From: Calliopsis andreniformis
Lineage: Eukaryota > Arthropoda > Insecta > Hymenoptera > Andrenidae
Assembly: GCF_051401765.1 (NCBI RefSeq)
Contig: NW_027480429.1
Coordinates: 9,924,157-9,988,156 of the forward strand
DNA: 64,000 bases
Reading direction: 5' to 3'
This document shows, piece by piece, positions 13,119 to 25,800 of this stretch (position 1 is the first letter of the stretch; the number at the start of each line of letters is the position of its first letter). The position numbers and the translations under genes are program-made. The notes beneath the pieces were generated by a model. It saw only the letters and a list, made by a program, of their open reading frames with translations. It had not been told where the DNA came from and did no database searches.

Positions 13119-16100
13119 GGTTGCCCGGAACGTAGAAATGACCATTACTTTCACACTGGTTGAAATTATTAGTTTTATACGATGGAAAAACTGTTCTATT
13201 TATTTTGTATATTATACTTCGGGCGTTTACTTCTAAGGCCCTAACTATTCGATCTGGTGGAGCAACGCCCTAGAGTGAGCCTAGGTTGCCCGGAACGCAG
13301 AAATGACCATCACTTTCAAACTGGTTGCAATTAATCCTTTTATACGATGGAAAAACTGTTGTATTTTTATTGCATTTTATGCTTCGGGCATTGACTTCTA
13401 AGGCCCTAACTATTCAATCTGTTGGAGCAACGCCCTAGAGTGAGGCCTAGGTTGCCCGGAACGTAGAAATGACCATAACTTTCATACTGGTTGCAATTAT
13501 TCGTTTTATACGTTGGAAAAACTGTTGTATTTATTTTGTATTTTATGCTTCGGTCGTTGACTTCTAAGGCCCTAACTGTTTGATCTGGTGGAGCAACGCC
13601 CTAGAGTGAAGCCTAGGTTGCCCGGAACGTAGAAGTGACCATAACTTTCACACTGGCTGCTATTATTCGTTCTATACGATGGAAAAACTGTTATCTTTAT
13701 ATTGTATTTTATGCTTCTGGCGGTGCCTTCTTAGGCCCTAAGTGTTCGATCTGTTGGAACAACGCCCTAGAGTGAAGCCTACGTTGCCCGGAACGTAGAA
13801 ATGACCATCACTTTCACACAGGTTGCAATTATTCCTGATATACGATGGAAAAACTCTTGTATATTTATTGTATTTTATGCTTCTGGCGTTGACTTCTAAG
13901 GCCGTAGCTATTCGATGTGGTGGAGCAACGCCCTAGAGTGAAGCCTAGGTTGTCCGGAACGTAGAAATGCCCATTACTTTCACACTGGTTGAAATTATTA
14001 GTTTTATACGATGGAAAAACTGTTCTATTTATTTTGTATATTATACTTCGGGCGTTTACTTCTAAGGCCCTAACTATTCGATCTGGTGGAGCAACGCCCT
14101 AGAGTGAGCCTAGGTTGCCCGGAACGTAGAAATGACCATCACTTTCAAACTGGTTGCAATTATTCGTTTTATACGATGGAAAAGCTGTTGTACCTATATC
14201 GTATTTTATGCTTCGGGCGTTGACTCCTAAGGCCCTAACTATTCAATCTGTTGGATCAACGCCCTAGAGTGAAGCCTAGGTTGCCCGGAAAGTAGAAATG
14301 ACCATAACTTTCATACTGGTTGCAATTATTCGTTCTATATGATGGAAAAACTGTTGTATTTTTATTGCATTTTATGCTTCGGGCATTGACTTCTAAGGCC
14401 CTAACTATTCAATCTGTTGGAGCAACGCCCTAGGGTGAAGCCTAGGTTGCCCGGAAAGTAGAAATGACTTTAACTTTCACACTGGTTGCTATTATTCGTT
14501 CTATACGATGGAAAAACTGTTCTATTTATTTTGTATTTTATGCTTCGGGCGTCGACTTCTAAGGAACTAACTGTTTGACCTGGTGGAGTAACGCCCTAGA
14601 GTGAAGCCGAGGTTTCCCGGAACGTAGAAATGACCATCACTTTCAAACTGGTTGCAATTATTCCTGTTATATGATGGAAAAACTGTTGTATTTTTATTGC
14701 ATTTTATGCTTCGGGCATTGACTTCTAAGTCCCTCACTATTCAAACTGCTGGAGCAACGCCTTATTGTGTAGCCTAGGTTGCCCGGAAAGTAGAAATGAC
14801 CATAACTTTCATACTGGTTGCAATTATTCCTGTTATAGGATGGAAGGACTGTTGTATTTCTATCGTATTTTATGCTTCAGGCGTTGACTTCTGAGGCCGT
14901 AGCTATTCGATGTGGTGGAAGAACGTCATAGAGTGAAGCCTAGGTTGCACGGAACGTAGAAATGACCATAACTTTCATACTGGTTGCAATTATTCGTTTT
15001 ATATGATGGAAGAACTGTTGTATTTATATTGTATTTTATGCTGCTGGCGTTCGCTTCTAAGGCCCTAACTATTCCATCTGGTGGAACAACGACCTAGGGT
15101 GAAACCTAGGTTGCCCGGGACGTAGAAATGACCATAACTTTCACACCGGTAGCAATTATACGTTTTATACAATGGAAAAACTGTACTATTTATTTTGAAT
15201 TTTATGCTTCGGGCTTTGACTTCTAAGGCCCTAGCTATTCGATCTGGTGGAGCAACGACCTAGATTGAAGCCTAGGTTGTTCGGAATGTAGAAATGACCA
15301 TAACATTCACACTGGTTGAAATTATTCGTTTTACACGATGGAAAAACAGTTATATTTATATTGTATTTTATGCTTCTGCCGTTGATTTATTGGGCCCTAA
15401 CTATTCAATCTGGAGGAACAACGCCCTAGAGTGAGGCCTAGGTTGCCCGGAACGTAGAAATGACCATCACTTCCATACTGGCAGCAATTATTCGTTTTAT
15501 ACGATGGAAAAACTTTTGTATTTATATTGTATTTTATGCTTCTGGCGTTGACTTCTAAGGCACTAACTATTCGATCTCGTGGAGCAACGCCCTAGAGTGA
15601 AGCCTAGGTTGCCCGGAACGTAGAAATGACCATCACTTTCAAACTGGTTGCAATTATTCCTGTTATATGATGGAAAAACTGTTATATTTATATTGTATTT
15701 TATGCTTCGGGCGTTGACTCCTAAGGCCCTAACTATTCCATCTGGTGGAAGAACGCCCTACGGTGAAGCCTAGGTTGCCCGGAACGTAGAAATGGAAATA
15801 ATTTTCACACTGGTAGCAATTATTCGTTTTATACGATGGAAAAACAGTTCTATTTATTTTGTATTTTATGCTTCGGCCGTTGACTTCTAAGACACTAACT
15901 ATTCGATCTGTTGGAGCAACGCCCTAGGGTGAAGCCTAGGTTGCCCGGAACGTAGAAATGACCATAGCTTTCATACTGGTTGCAATTATTCGTTTTATAT
16001 GATGGAAAAAATGTTGTATTTATATTGTATTTTATGCTTCTGTCGTTGACGTCTAAGGCCGTAGCTATTAGATGTGGTGGAGCAACGCACTAGAGTGACG

Positions 16101-17265
16101 CCTAGGTTGCCCGGAACATAGAAATGACCGTTACTTTCGCAATGTTTGCAATTATACATTATATACGATGGCAAAGCTGTTGCATTTATACCGTATTTTA
16201 TGCTTCTGGCGTTGACTTCTTATGGCCTAGCTATTCCATCTGGTGGAACAACGCCCTAGGGTGAAGCCTAGGTTGCCCGGAACGTAGAAATGACCATCAC
16301 TTTCAAACTGGTTGCAATTAATCCTTTTATACGATGGAAAAACTGTTGCATTTTTATTGCATTTTATGCGTCGGGGTTGACTTCTTATGCCCTAACTACT
16401 CCATCTGGCGGAACAACGCCCTAGGGTGAAGCCTAGGTTGCCCGGAACGTGGAAATGACCATCACTTTCAAACTGGTTGCAATTAATCCTTTTATACGAT
16501 GGAAAAACTGTTGCATTTTTATTGCATTTTATGCGTCGGGCGTTGACTTCTAAGGCCCTAACTATTCAATCTGTTGGAGCGACGCCCTAGGGTGAGGCCT
16601 ATGTTGCCCGGAACTTAGAAATGACCATAACTTTCACACTGATTGCTATTATTCGTTTTATACGATGGAAAAACTGTTATATTTATATTGTATCTTATGC
16701 TTCTGGCGTTGACTTCTTAGGCCCTAACAATTCTATCTGGTGGAACAACGCCCTAGAGCGAAGCCTAGGTTGCCTGGAACGTACAAATGACCATCACTTC
16801 CACACGGGTTGCAACTATTCCTGTTATAGGATGGAAAGACTGTTGTATTTTTATCGTATTTTATGCTTCAGGCGTTGACTTCTGAGGCCGTAGCTATTCG
16901 ATGTGGTGGAAGAACGCCATAGAGTGAAGCCTAGGTTGCCCGGAACGTAGAAATGACCATAACTTTCATACTGGTTGAAATTTTTCGTTTTACACGATGG
17001 AAAAACAGTTATATTTATATTGTATTTTATGCTTCTGCCGTTGATTTCTTAGGCCCTGACTATTCAATCTGGAGGAACAACGCCCTAGAGTGAGGCCTAG
17101 GTTGCCCGGAACGTAGAAATGAGCATCAACTCCATACTGGTAGCAATTATTCGTTTTATACGATGGAAAAACTGTTGTATTTATATTGTATTTTATGCTC
17201 CTCGCGTTGACTTCTAAGGCACTAACTATTCGATCTCGTGCAGCAACGCCCTGGAGTGAAGCCTA
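13119..17265 (+). repeat. 25-monomer derivative of the large unit (4147 bp)
   Basis: From about 13441 this block repeats 9294-13118 at an offset of 4147 bp (25 monomers less 3 bp). Its first two monomers, with GAAATTATTAGTTTTATACG and GTGAGCCTAGGTTGCCCGG, resemble sequence near 9830-9990 instead. The same pair reappears at 17266-17580, so 4147 bp behaves as a tandem unit that starts again after 17265. I infer a shortened third copy of the large unit, made by exchange between non-equivalent monomers. Confidence 0.8.
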
Positions 17266-17288
17266 GGTTGCCCGGAACGTAGAAATGA

Positions 17289-18947
17289 CCATTACTTTCA
17301 CACTGGTTGAAATTATTAGTTTTATACGATGGAAAAACTGTTCTATTTATTTTGTATATTATACTTCGGGCGTTTACTTCTAAGGCCCTAACTATTCGAT
17401 CTGGTGGAGCAACGCCCTAGAGTGAGCCTAGGTTGCCCGGAACGCAGAAATGACCATCACTTTCAAACTGGTTGCAATTAATCCTTTTATACGATGGAAA
17501 AACTGTTGTATTTTTATTGCATTTTATGCTTCGGGCATTGACTTCTAAGGCTCTAACTATTCAATCTGTTGGAGCAACGCCCTAGGGTGAAGCCTAGGTT
17601 GCCCGGAAAGTAGAAATGACTTTAACTTTCACACTGGTTGCTATTATTCGTTCTATACGATGGAAAAACTGTTCTATTTATTTTGTATTTTATGCTTCGG
17701 GCGTCGACTTCTAAGGAACTAACTGTTTGACCTGGTGGAGTAACGCCCTAGAGTGAAGCCGAGGTTTCCCGGAACGTAGAAATGACCATCACTTTCAAAC
17801 TGGTTGCAATTATTCCTGTTATATGATGGAAAAACTGTTGTATTTTTATTGCATTTTATGCTTCGGGCATTGACTTCTAAGGCCCTCACTATTCAAACTG
17901 CTGGAGCAACGCCTTATTGTGTAGCCTAGGTTGCCCGGAAAGTAGAAATGACCATAACTTTCATACTGGTTGCAATTATTCGTTTTATATGATGGAAAAA
18001 CTGTTGTATTTATATTGCATTTTATGCTGCTGGCGTTCACTTCTTAGGCCCTAACTATTCGATCTGGTGGCACAACGCCCTGTGGTGCACCATAGGTTTC
18101 CCGGAACGTAGAAATGACCATAACTATCACACTGGTTGCTATTATTCGTTTTATACGATGGAAAAACTGTTCTATTTATTTTGTATTTTATGCTTCGGGC
18201 GTTGACTTCTAAGGAACTAACTGTTTGATCTGGTGGAGCAACGCCCTAGAGTGAAGCCTAGGTTGCCCGGAACGTAGAAATGACCATAACTTTCACACTG
18301 GATGCTATTATTGGTTCTATACGATGGAAAAACTGTTATATTTATATTGTATCTTATGCTTCTGGCGTTGACTTCTTAGGCCCTAACAATTCGATCTGGT
18401 GGAACAACTCCCTAGAGTGAAGCCTAGGTTGCCTGGAACGTACAAATGACCATCACTTCCACACGGGTTGCAATTATTCCTGTTATAGGATGGAAAGACT
18501 GTTGTATTTTTATCGTATTTTATGCTTCAGGCGTTGACTTCTGAGGCCGTAGCTATTCGATGTGGTGGAAGAACGCCATAGAGTGAAGCCTAGGTTGCCC
18601 GGAACGTAGAAGTGACCATAACTTTCACACTGGTTGCTATTATTCGTTCTATACGATGGAAAAACTGTTAGCTTTATATTGTATTTTATGCTTCTGGCGG
18701 TGCCTTCTTAGGCCCTAAGTGTTCGATCTGTTGGAACAACGCCCTAGAGTGAAGCCTACGTTGCCCGGAACGTAGAAATGACCATCACTTTCACACTGGT
18801 TGCAAATATTCCTGATATACGATGGAAAAACTCTTGTATATTTATTGTATTTTATGCTTCTGGCGTTGACTTCTATGGCCGTAGCTATTCGATGTGGTGG
18901 AGCAACGCCCTAGAGTGAAGCCTAGGTTGTCCGGAACGTAGAAATGC
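17289..18947 (+). repeat. 10-monomer unit, copy 1 (1659 bp)
   Basis: The block repeats at an offset of 1659 bp (10 monomers less 1 bp). Shared landmarks are GTGAGCCTAGGTTGCCCGG (17422 and 19081), GACTTTAACTTTCACACTGG, AAGCCGAGGTTTCCCGG and CGCCTTATTGTGTAGCC. It joins segments otherwise found at separate places in the large unit (near 4486-4840 and 6830), so it is a rearranged derivative. Confidence 0.83.
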
Positions 18948-19865
18948 CCATTACTTTCACACTGGTTGAAATTATTAGTTTTATACGATGGAAAAACTGT
19001 TCTATTTATTTTGTATATTATACTTCGGGCGTTTACTTCTAAGGCCCTAACTATTCGATCTGGTGGAGCAACGCCCTAGAGTGAGCCTAGGTTGCCCGGA
19101 ACGTAGAAATGACCATCACTTTCAAACTGGTTGCAATTAATCCTTTTATACGATGGAAAAACTGTTGTATTTTTATTGCATTTTATGCTTCGGGCATTGA
19201 CTTCTAAGGCTCTAACTATTCAATCTGTTGGAGCAACGCCCTAGGGTGAAGCCTAGGTTGCCCGGAAAGTAGAAATGACTTTAACTTTCACACTGGTTGC
19301 TATTATTCGTTCTATACGATGGAAAAACTGTTCTATTTATTTTGTATTTTATGCTTCGGGCGTCGACTTCTAAGGAACTAACTGTTTGACCTGGTGGAGT
19401 AACGCCCTAGAGTGAAGCCGAGGTTTCCCGGAACGTAGAAATGACCATCACTTTCAAACTGGTTGCAATTATTCCTGTTATATGATGGAAAAACTGTTGT
19501 ATTTTTATTGCATTTTATGCTTCGGGCATTGACTTCTAAGGCCCTCACTATTCAAACTGCTGGAGCAACGCCTTATTGTGTAGCCTAGGTTGCCCGGAAA
19601 GTAGAAATGACCATAACTTTCATACTGGTTGCAATTATTCGTTTTATATGATGGAAAAACTGTTGTATTTATATTGCATTTTATGCTGCTGGCGTTCACT
19701 TCTTAGGCCCTAACTATTCGATCTGGTGGCACAACGCCCTGTGGTGAACCCTAGCTTGCCCGGAACGTAGAAATGACCATAACTATCACACTGGTTGCTA
19801 TTATTCGTTTTATACGATGAAAAAACTGTTCTATTTATTTTGTATTTTATGCTTCGGGCTTTGAC
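18948..19865 (+). repeat. 10-monomer unit, partial copy 2
   Basis: This copy follows copy 1 of the 1659-bp unit until about 19865, then switches to GGGCTTTGACTTCTAAGG with GGTGAAGCAACTCCC and on to the TGCCTGGAACGTACAAATG monomer. It therefore covers only about 5.5 of the ten monomers. A difference from copy 1 is GTGGTGAACCCTAGCTTGCC here versus GTGGTGCACCATAGGTTTCC. Confidence 0.78.
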
Positions 19866-22800
19866 TTCTAAGGCCCTAGCTATTCGATCTGGTGAAGCAA
19901 CTCCCTAGAGTGAAGCCTAGGTTGCCTGGAACGTACAAATGACCATCACTTCCACACGGGTTGCAATTATTCCTGTTATAGGATGGAAAGACTGTTGTAT
20001 TTTTATCGTATTTTATGCTTCAGGCGTTGACTTCTGAGGCCGTAGCTATTCGATGTGGTGGAAGAACGCCATAGAGTGAAGCCTAGGTTGCCCGGAACGT
20101 AGAAATGACCATAACTTTCATACTGGTTGCAATTATTCGTTTTATATGATGGAAGAACTGTTGTATTTATATTGTATTTTATGCTGCTGGCGTTCGCTTC
20201 TAAGGCGCTAACTATTCCATCTGGTGGAACAACGACCTAGGGTGAAACCTAGGTTGCCCGGGACGTAGAAATGACCATAACTTTCACACCGGTAGCAATT
20301 ATACGTTTTATACAATGGAAAAACTGTACTATTTATTTTGTATTTTATGCTTCGGGCTTTGACTTCTAAGGCCCTAGCTATTCGATCTGGTGGAGCAACG
20401 CCCTAGAGTGAAGCCTAGGTTGCCCGGAACGTACAAGTGACCATCACTTTCAAACTGGTTGCTAATATTCCTGTTATATGATGGAAAAACTGTTGTATTT
20501 TTATTGCATTTGATGCTTCGGGCATTGACTTCTAAGGCCCTAACTATTCAATCTGTAGGAGCAACGCCATAGGGTGTAGCCTAGGTTGCCCGTAAAGTAG
20601 AAATGACCATAGCTTTCATACTGGTTGCAATTATTCGTTTTAAATGATGGAAAAACTGTTGCATCTTTATTGAATTTTATGCTTCTGGCGTTAACTTCTA
20701 AGGCCCTCACTATTCTATCTGGTGGATCAACGACCTAGATTGAAGCCTAGGTTGTTCGGAATGTAGAAATGACCATAACATTCACACTGGTTGAAATTAT
20801 TCGTTTTACACGATGGAAAAACAGTTATATTTATATTGTATTTTATGCTTCTGCCGTTGATTTATTAGGCCCTAACTATTCAATCTGGAGGAACAACGCC
20901 CTAGAGTGAGGCCTAGGTTGCCCGGAAAGTAGAAATGACCATCACTTCCATACTGGTAGCAATTATTCGTTTTATACGATGGAAAAACTGTTGTATTTAT
21001 ATTGTATTTTATGCTTCTGGCGTTGACTTCTAAGGCCCTAACTATTCAATCTGTTGGAGCAACGCCCAAGGTGATGCCTAGGTTGCCCAGAAAGTAGAAA
21101 TGACGTTATCTTTCATACTGGTTGCAATTATTCGCTTTATATGATGGTAAAACTGTTGTATTTATATTGTATTTTATGCTTTTGTCGTTGACGTCTAAGG
21201 CCGTAGCTATTAGATGAGGTGGTGCAACGCACTAGAGTGACGCCTAGGTTGCCCGGAACGTAGAAATGACCATTACCTTCACACTGGTTGCTATTATACG
21301 TTTTATACGATGGAAAAGCTGTTGTATTTATACCGTATTTTATGCTTCTGGCGTTGACTTCTTATGCCCTAACTATTCCATGTGGTGGAACAACGCCCTA
21401 GGGTGAAGCCTAGGTTGCCCGGAACGTACAAATGACCATCACTTTCAAACTGGTTGCAATTAATCCTTTCATACGATGGAAAAACGGTTGCATTTTTATT
21501 GCATTTTATGCGTCGGGGGTTGACTTCTTACGCCCTAACTACTCCATCTGGCGGAACAACGCCCTAGGGTGAAGCCTAGGTTGCCCGGAACGTAGAAATG
21601 ACCATCACTTTCAAACTGGTTGCAATTAATCCTTTTATACGATGGAAAAACTGTTGCATTTTTATTGCATTTTATGCGTCGGGCGTTGACTTCTAAGGCC
21701 CTAACTATTCAATCTGTTGGAGCGACGCCCTAGGGTGAAGCCTAGGTTGCCCGGAACTTAGAAATGACCATAACTTTCACACTGATTGCTATTATTCGTT
21801 TTATATGAAGGAAAAACTGTAATATTTATATTGTATTTTATGCTTCTGGCGGTGCCTTCTTAAGCCCTAAGTGTTCGATCTGTTCGAACAACGCCCTAGA
21901 GTGAAGCCTACGTTGCCCGGAACGTAGAAATGACCATCACTTTCACACTGGTTGCAATTATTCCTGATATACGATGGAAAAACTCTTGTATATTTATTGT
22001 ATTTTATGCTTCTGGCGTTGACTTCTAAGGCCGTAGCTATTCGTTGTGGTGGAGCAACGCCCTAGAGTGAAGCCTAGGTTGTCCGGGACGTAGAAATGCC
22101 CATTACTTTCACACTGGTTGAAATTATTAGTTTTATACGCTGGAAAAACTGTTCTATTTATTTTGTATTTTATACTTCGGGCGTTGACTTCTAAGGCCCT
22201 AACTATTCCATCTGGTGGAGCAACGACCTAGGGTGAAGCCTAGGTTGCCCGCAACGTAGAAATGACCATAACTTTCACAACGGTAGCGATTATACGTTTT
22301 ATACAATGGAAAAACTGTTGTATTTATATTGTATTTTATGCTTCTGGGGTTCACATCTTAGGCCCTAACTATTCGATCTGGTGGAGTAACCCCCTATGGT
22401 GAAGCCTAGGTTGACCGGACGTAGAAATGACCATAATTTTCACACCGGTAGCAATTATTCGTTTTACACGATGGAAAAACTGTTCTATTTATTTTGTATT
22501 TTATGCATCGGGCGTTGACTTCTAAGGCCCTAACTATTCAATCTGTTGGAGCAACGCCCTAGGGTGAAGCCTAGGTTGCCCGGAAAGTAGAAATGACGTT
22601 AACTTTCACACTGGTTGCTATTATTCGTTCTATACGATGGAAAAACTGTTATATTTATATTGTATTTTATGCTTCGGGCGTTGACTTCTAAGGCCCTAGC
22701 TGTTTGATCTGGTGGAGCAACGCCCTAGAGTGAAGCCCAGGTTGCCCGAACGTAGAAATGACCATAACTTTCACACTGGTTGCTATTATTCGTTTTATAC

Positions 22801-25800
22801 AATGGAAAAACTGTTCTATTTATTTTGTATTTTATGCTTCGGTCGTTGACTGGTAAGGCCCTAACTGTTTGATCTGGTGGAGCAACGCCCTAGAGTGAAG
22901 CCTAGGCTGCCCGGAACGTAGAAGTGACCATAACTTTCACACTGGTTGCTATTATTCGTTCTATACGATGGAAAAACTGTTACCTTTATATTGTATCTTA
23001 TGCTTCTGGCGTTGACTTCTTAGGCCCTAAAAACTCGATCTGGTGGAACAACGCCCTAGACTGAAGATTAGGTTGCCTGGAACGTCCAAATGACCATCAC
23101 TTTCACACGGGTTGCAATTATTCCTGTTATAGGACGGAAAGGCTGTTGTATTTTTATTGTATTTTATGCTTCAGGCGTTGACTTCTGAGGCCGTTGCTAT
23201 TCGATGTAGTGGAAGAACGCCATAGAGTGAAGCCTAGGTTGCCCCGAACGTAGAAATGACCATAACTTTCATACTGGTTACAATTATTCGTTTTATACGT
23301 TGGAAAAACTGTTGTATTTATATTGTATTTTATGCTACTGGCGTTGACTGCTAAGGCCCTAACTATTCGATCTGGTGGAGCAACGCCCTAGAGTGAAGCC
23401 TAGGTTGCCCGGAACGTAGAAATGACCATCACTTTCAAACTGGTTGCAATTAATCCTTTTATACGATGGAAAAACTGTTGTGTTTTTATTGCATTTTATG
23501 CTTCGGGCATTGACTTCTAAGGCCCTAACCTTTCAATCTGTTGGAGCAACGCCCTAGGGTGTAGCCTAGATTGCCCGGAAAGTAGAAATGACCACAACTT
23601 TCATACTGGTTGCAATTTTTCGTTTTATATGATAGAAAAACTGTTGTATTTATATTTTATTTTATGCTTCTGGCGTTCACTTCTTAGGCACTAACTATTC
23701 GATCTCGTGGAGCAACGCCCTAGAGTGAAGCCTAGCTTGCCCGGAACGTAGAAATGACCATCACTTTCAAACTGGTTGCAATTATTCCTGTTATATGATG
23801 GAAAAACTGTTGTATTTTTATTGCATTTTATGCTTCGGGCATTGACTTCTAAGGCCCTAACTATTCAATCTGCTGCAGAAACGCCCTATTGTGTAGCCTA
23901 GGTTGCCCGGAAAGTAGAAATGACCATAACTTTCATACTGGTTGCAATTATTCGTTTTATACGATGGAAAAACTGTTGCATTTTTATTGCATTTTATGCG
24001 TCGGGGTTGACTTCTTATGCCCTAACTACTCCATCTGGCGGAACAACGCCCTAGGGTGAAGCCTAGGTTGCCCGGAACGTAGAAATGACCATCACTTTCA
24101 AACTGGTTGCAATTAATCCTTTTATACGATGGAAAAACTGTTGCATTTTTATTGCATTTTATGCTGCTGGCGTTCACTTCCTAGGCCCTAACTATTCGAT
24201 CTGGTGGCACAACGCCCTGTGGTGAACCCTAGGTTGCCCGGAACGTAGAAATGACCATATCTATCACACTGGTTGAAATTATTCGTTTTACACGATGGAA
24301 AAACAGGTATATTTATATTGTATTTTATGCTTCTGCCGTTGATTTCTTAGGCCCTAACTATTCAATCTGGAGGAACAACGCCCTAGAGTGAGGCCTAGGT
24401 TGCCCGGAACGTAGAAATGACCATCACTTTCAAACTGGTTGCAATTAATCCTTTTATACGATGGAAAAACTGTTGTGTTTTTATTGCATTTTATGCTTCG
24501 GGCATTGACTTCTAAGGCCCTAACCTTTCAATCTGTTGGAGCAACGCCCTAGGGTGTAGCCTAGATTGCCCGGAAAGTAGAAATGACCACAACTTTCATA
24601 CTGGTTGCAATTTTTCGTTTTATATGATAGAAAAACTGTTGTATTTATATTTTATTTTATGCTTCTGGCGTTCACTTCTTAGGCCCTAACTATTCGATCT
24701 GGTGGAACAACGCCCTGGGGTGAAGCCTAGGTTGCCCGGAACGTAGAAATGAGCATCACTTCCATACTGGTAGCAATTATTCGTTTTATACGATGGAAAA
24801 ACTGTTGTATTTATATTGTATTTTATGCTGCTGGCGTTGACTTCTAAGGCACTAACTATTCGATCTCGTGGAGCAACGCCCTAGAGTGAAGCCTAGCTTG
24901 CCCGGAACGTAGAAATGACCATCACTTTCAAACTGGTTGCAATTATTCCTGTTATATGATGGAAAAACTGTTGTATTTTTATTGCATTTTATGCTTCGGG
25001 CATTGATTTCTAAGGCCCTAACTATTCAAACTGCTGGAGCAACGCCCTAGAGTGAGCCTAGGTTGCCCGGAACGTAGAAATGACCATCACTTTCAAACTG
25101 GTTGCAATTAATCCTTTTATACGATGGAAAAACTGTTGTATTTTTATTGCATTTTATGCTTCGGGCATTGACTTCTAAGGCCCTAACTATTCAGTCTGTT
25201 GGAGCAACGCCCTAGGGTGTAGCCTAGGTTGCCCGGAAAGTAGAAATGACCATAACTTTCACACTGGCTGCTATTATTCGTTTAATCGAAGGAAAAACTG
25301 TTATATTTATATTGTATTTTATGCTTCTGGCGCTGACTTCTTAGGCCCTAACTATTCGATCTGGTGGAACAACGCCGTAGAGTGTAGCCTAGGTTGCCCA
25401 GAACGTAGAAATGCCCATAACTTTCACACTGGTTGCTATTATTCGTTCTATACGATGGAAAAACTGTTATATTTATATTGTATTTTATGCTTCGGGCGTT
25501 GACTTCTCAGGCCCTAGGTGTTTGATCTGGTGGAGCAACGCCCTAGAGTGAAGCCCAGGTTGCCCGAACGTAGAAATGACCATAACTTTCACACTGGTTG
25601 CTATTATTCGTTTTATACAATGGAAAAATTGATCTATTTATTTTGTATTTTATGCTTCGGTCGTTGACTGCTAAGGCCCTAACTGTTTGATCTGGTGGAG
25701 CAACGCCCTAGAGTGAAGCCTAGGTTGCCCGGAACGTAGAAGTGACCATAACTTTCACACTGGTTGCTATTATTCGTTCTATACGATGGAAAAACTGTTA

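Noticed and set aside
17846..18040. Minus-strand open frame of 64 codons, identical at 19505-19699
   Set aside because: The two are 1659 bp apart, the length of the 10-monomer duplication. Identity comes from the duplicated satellite, not from selection on a protein.
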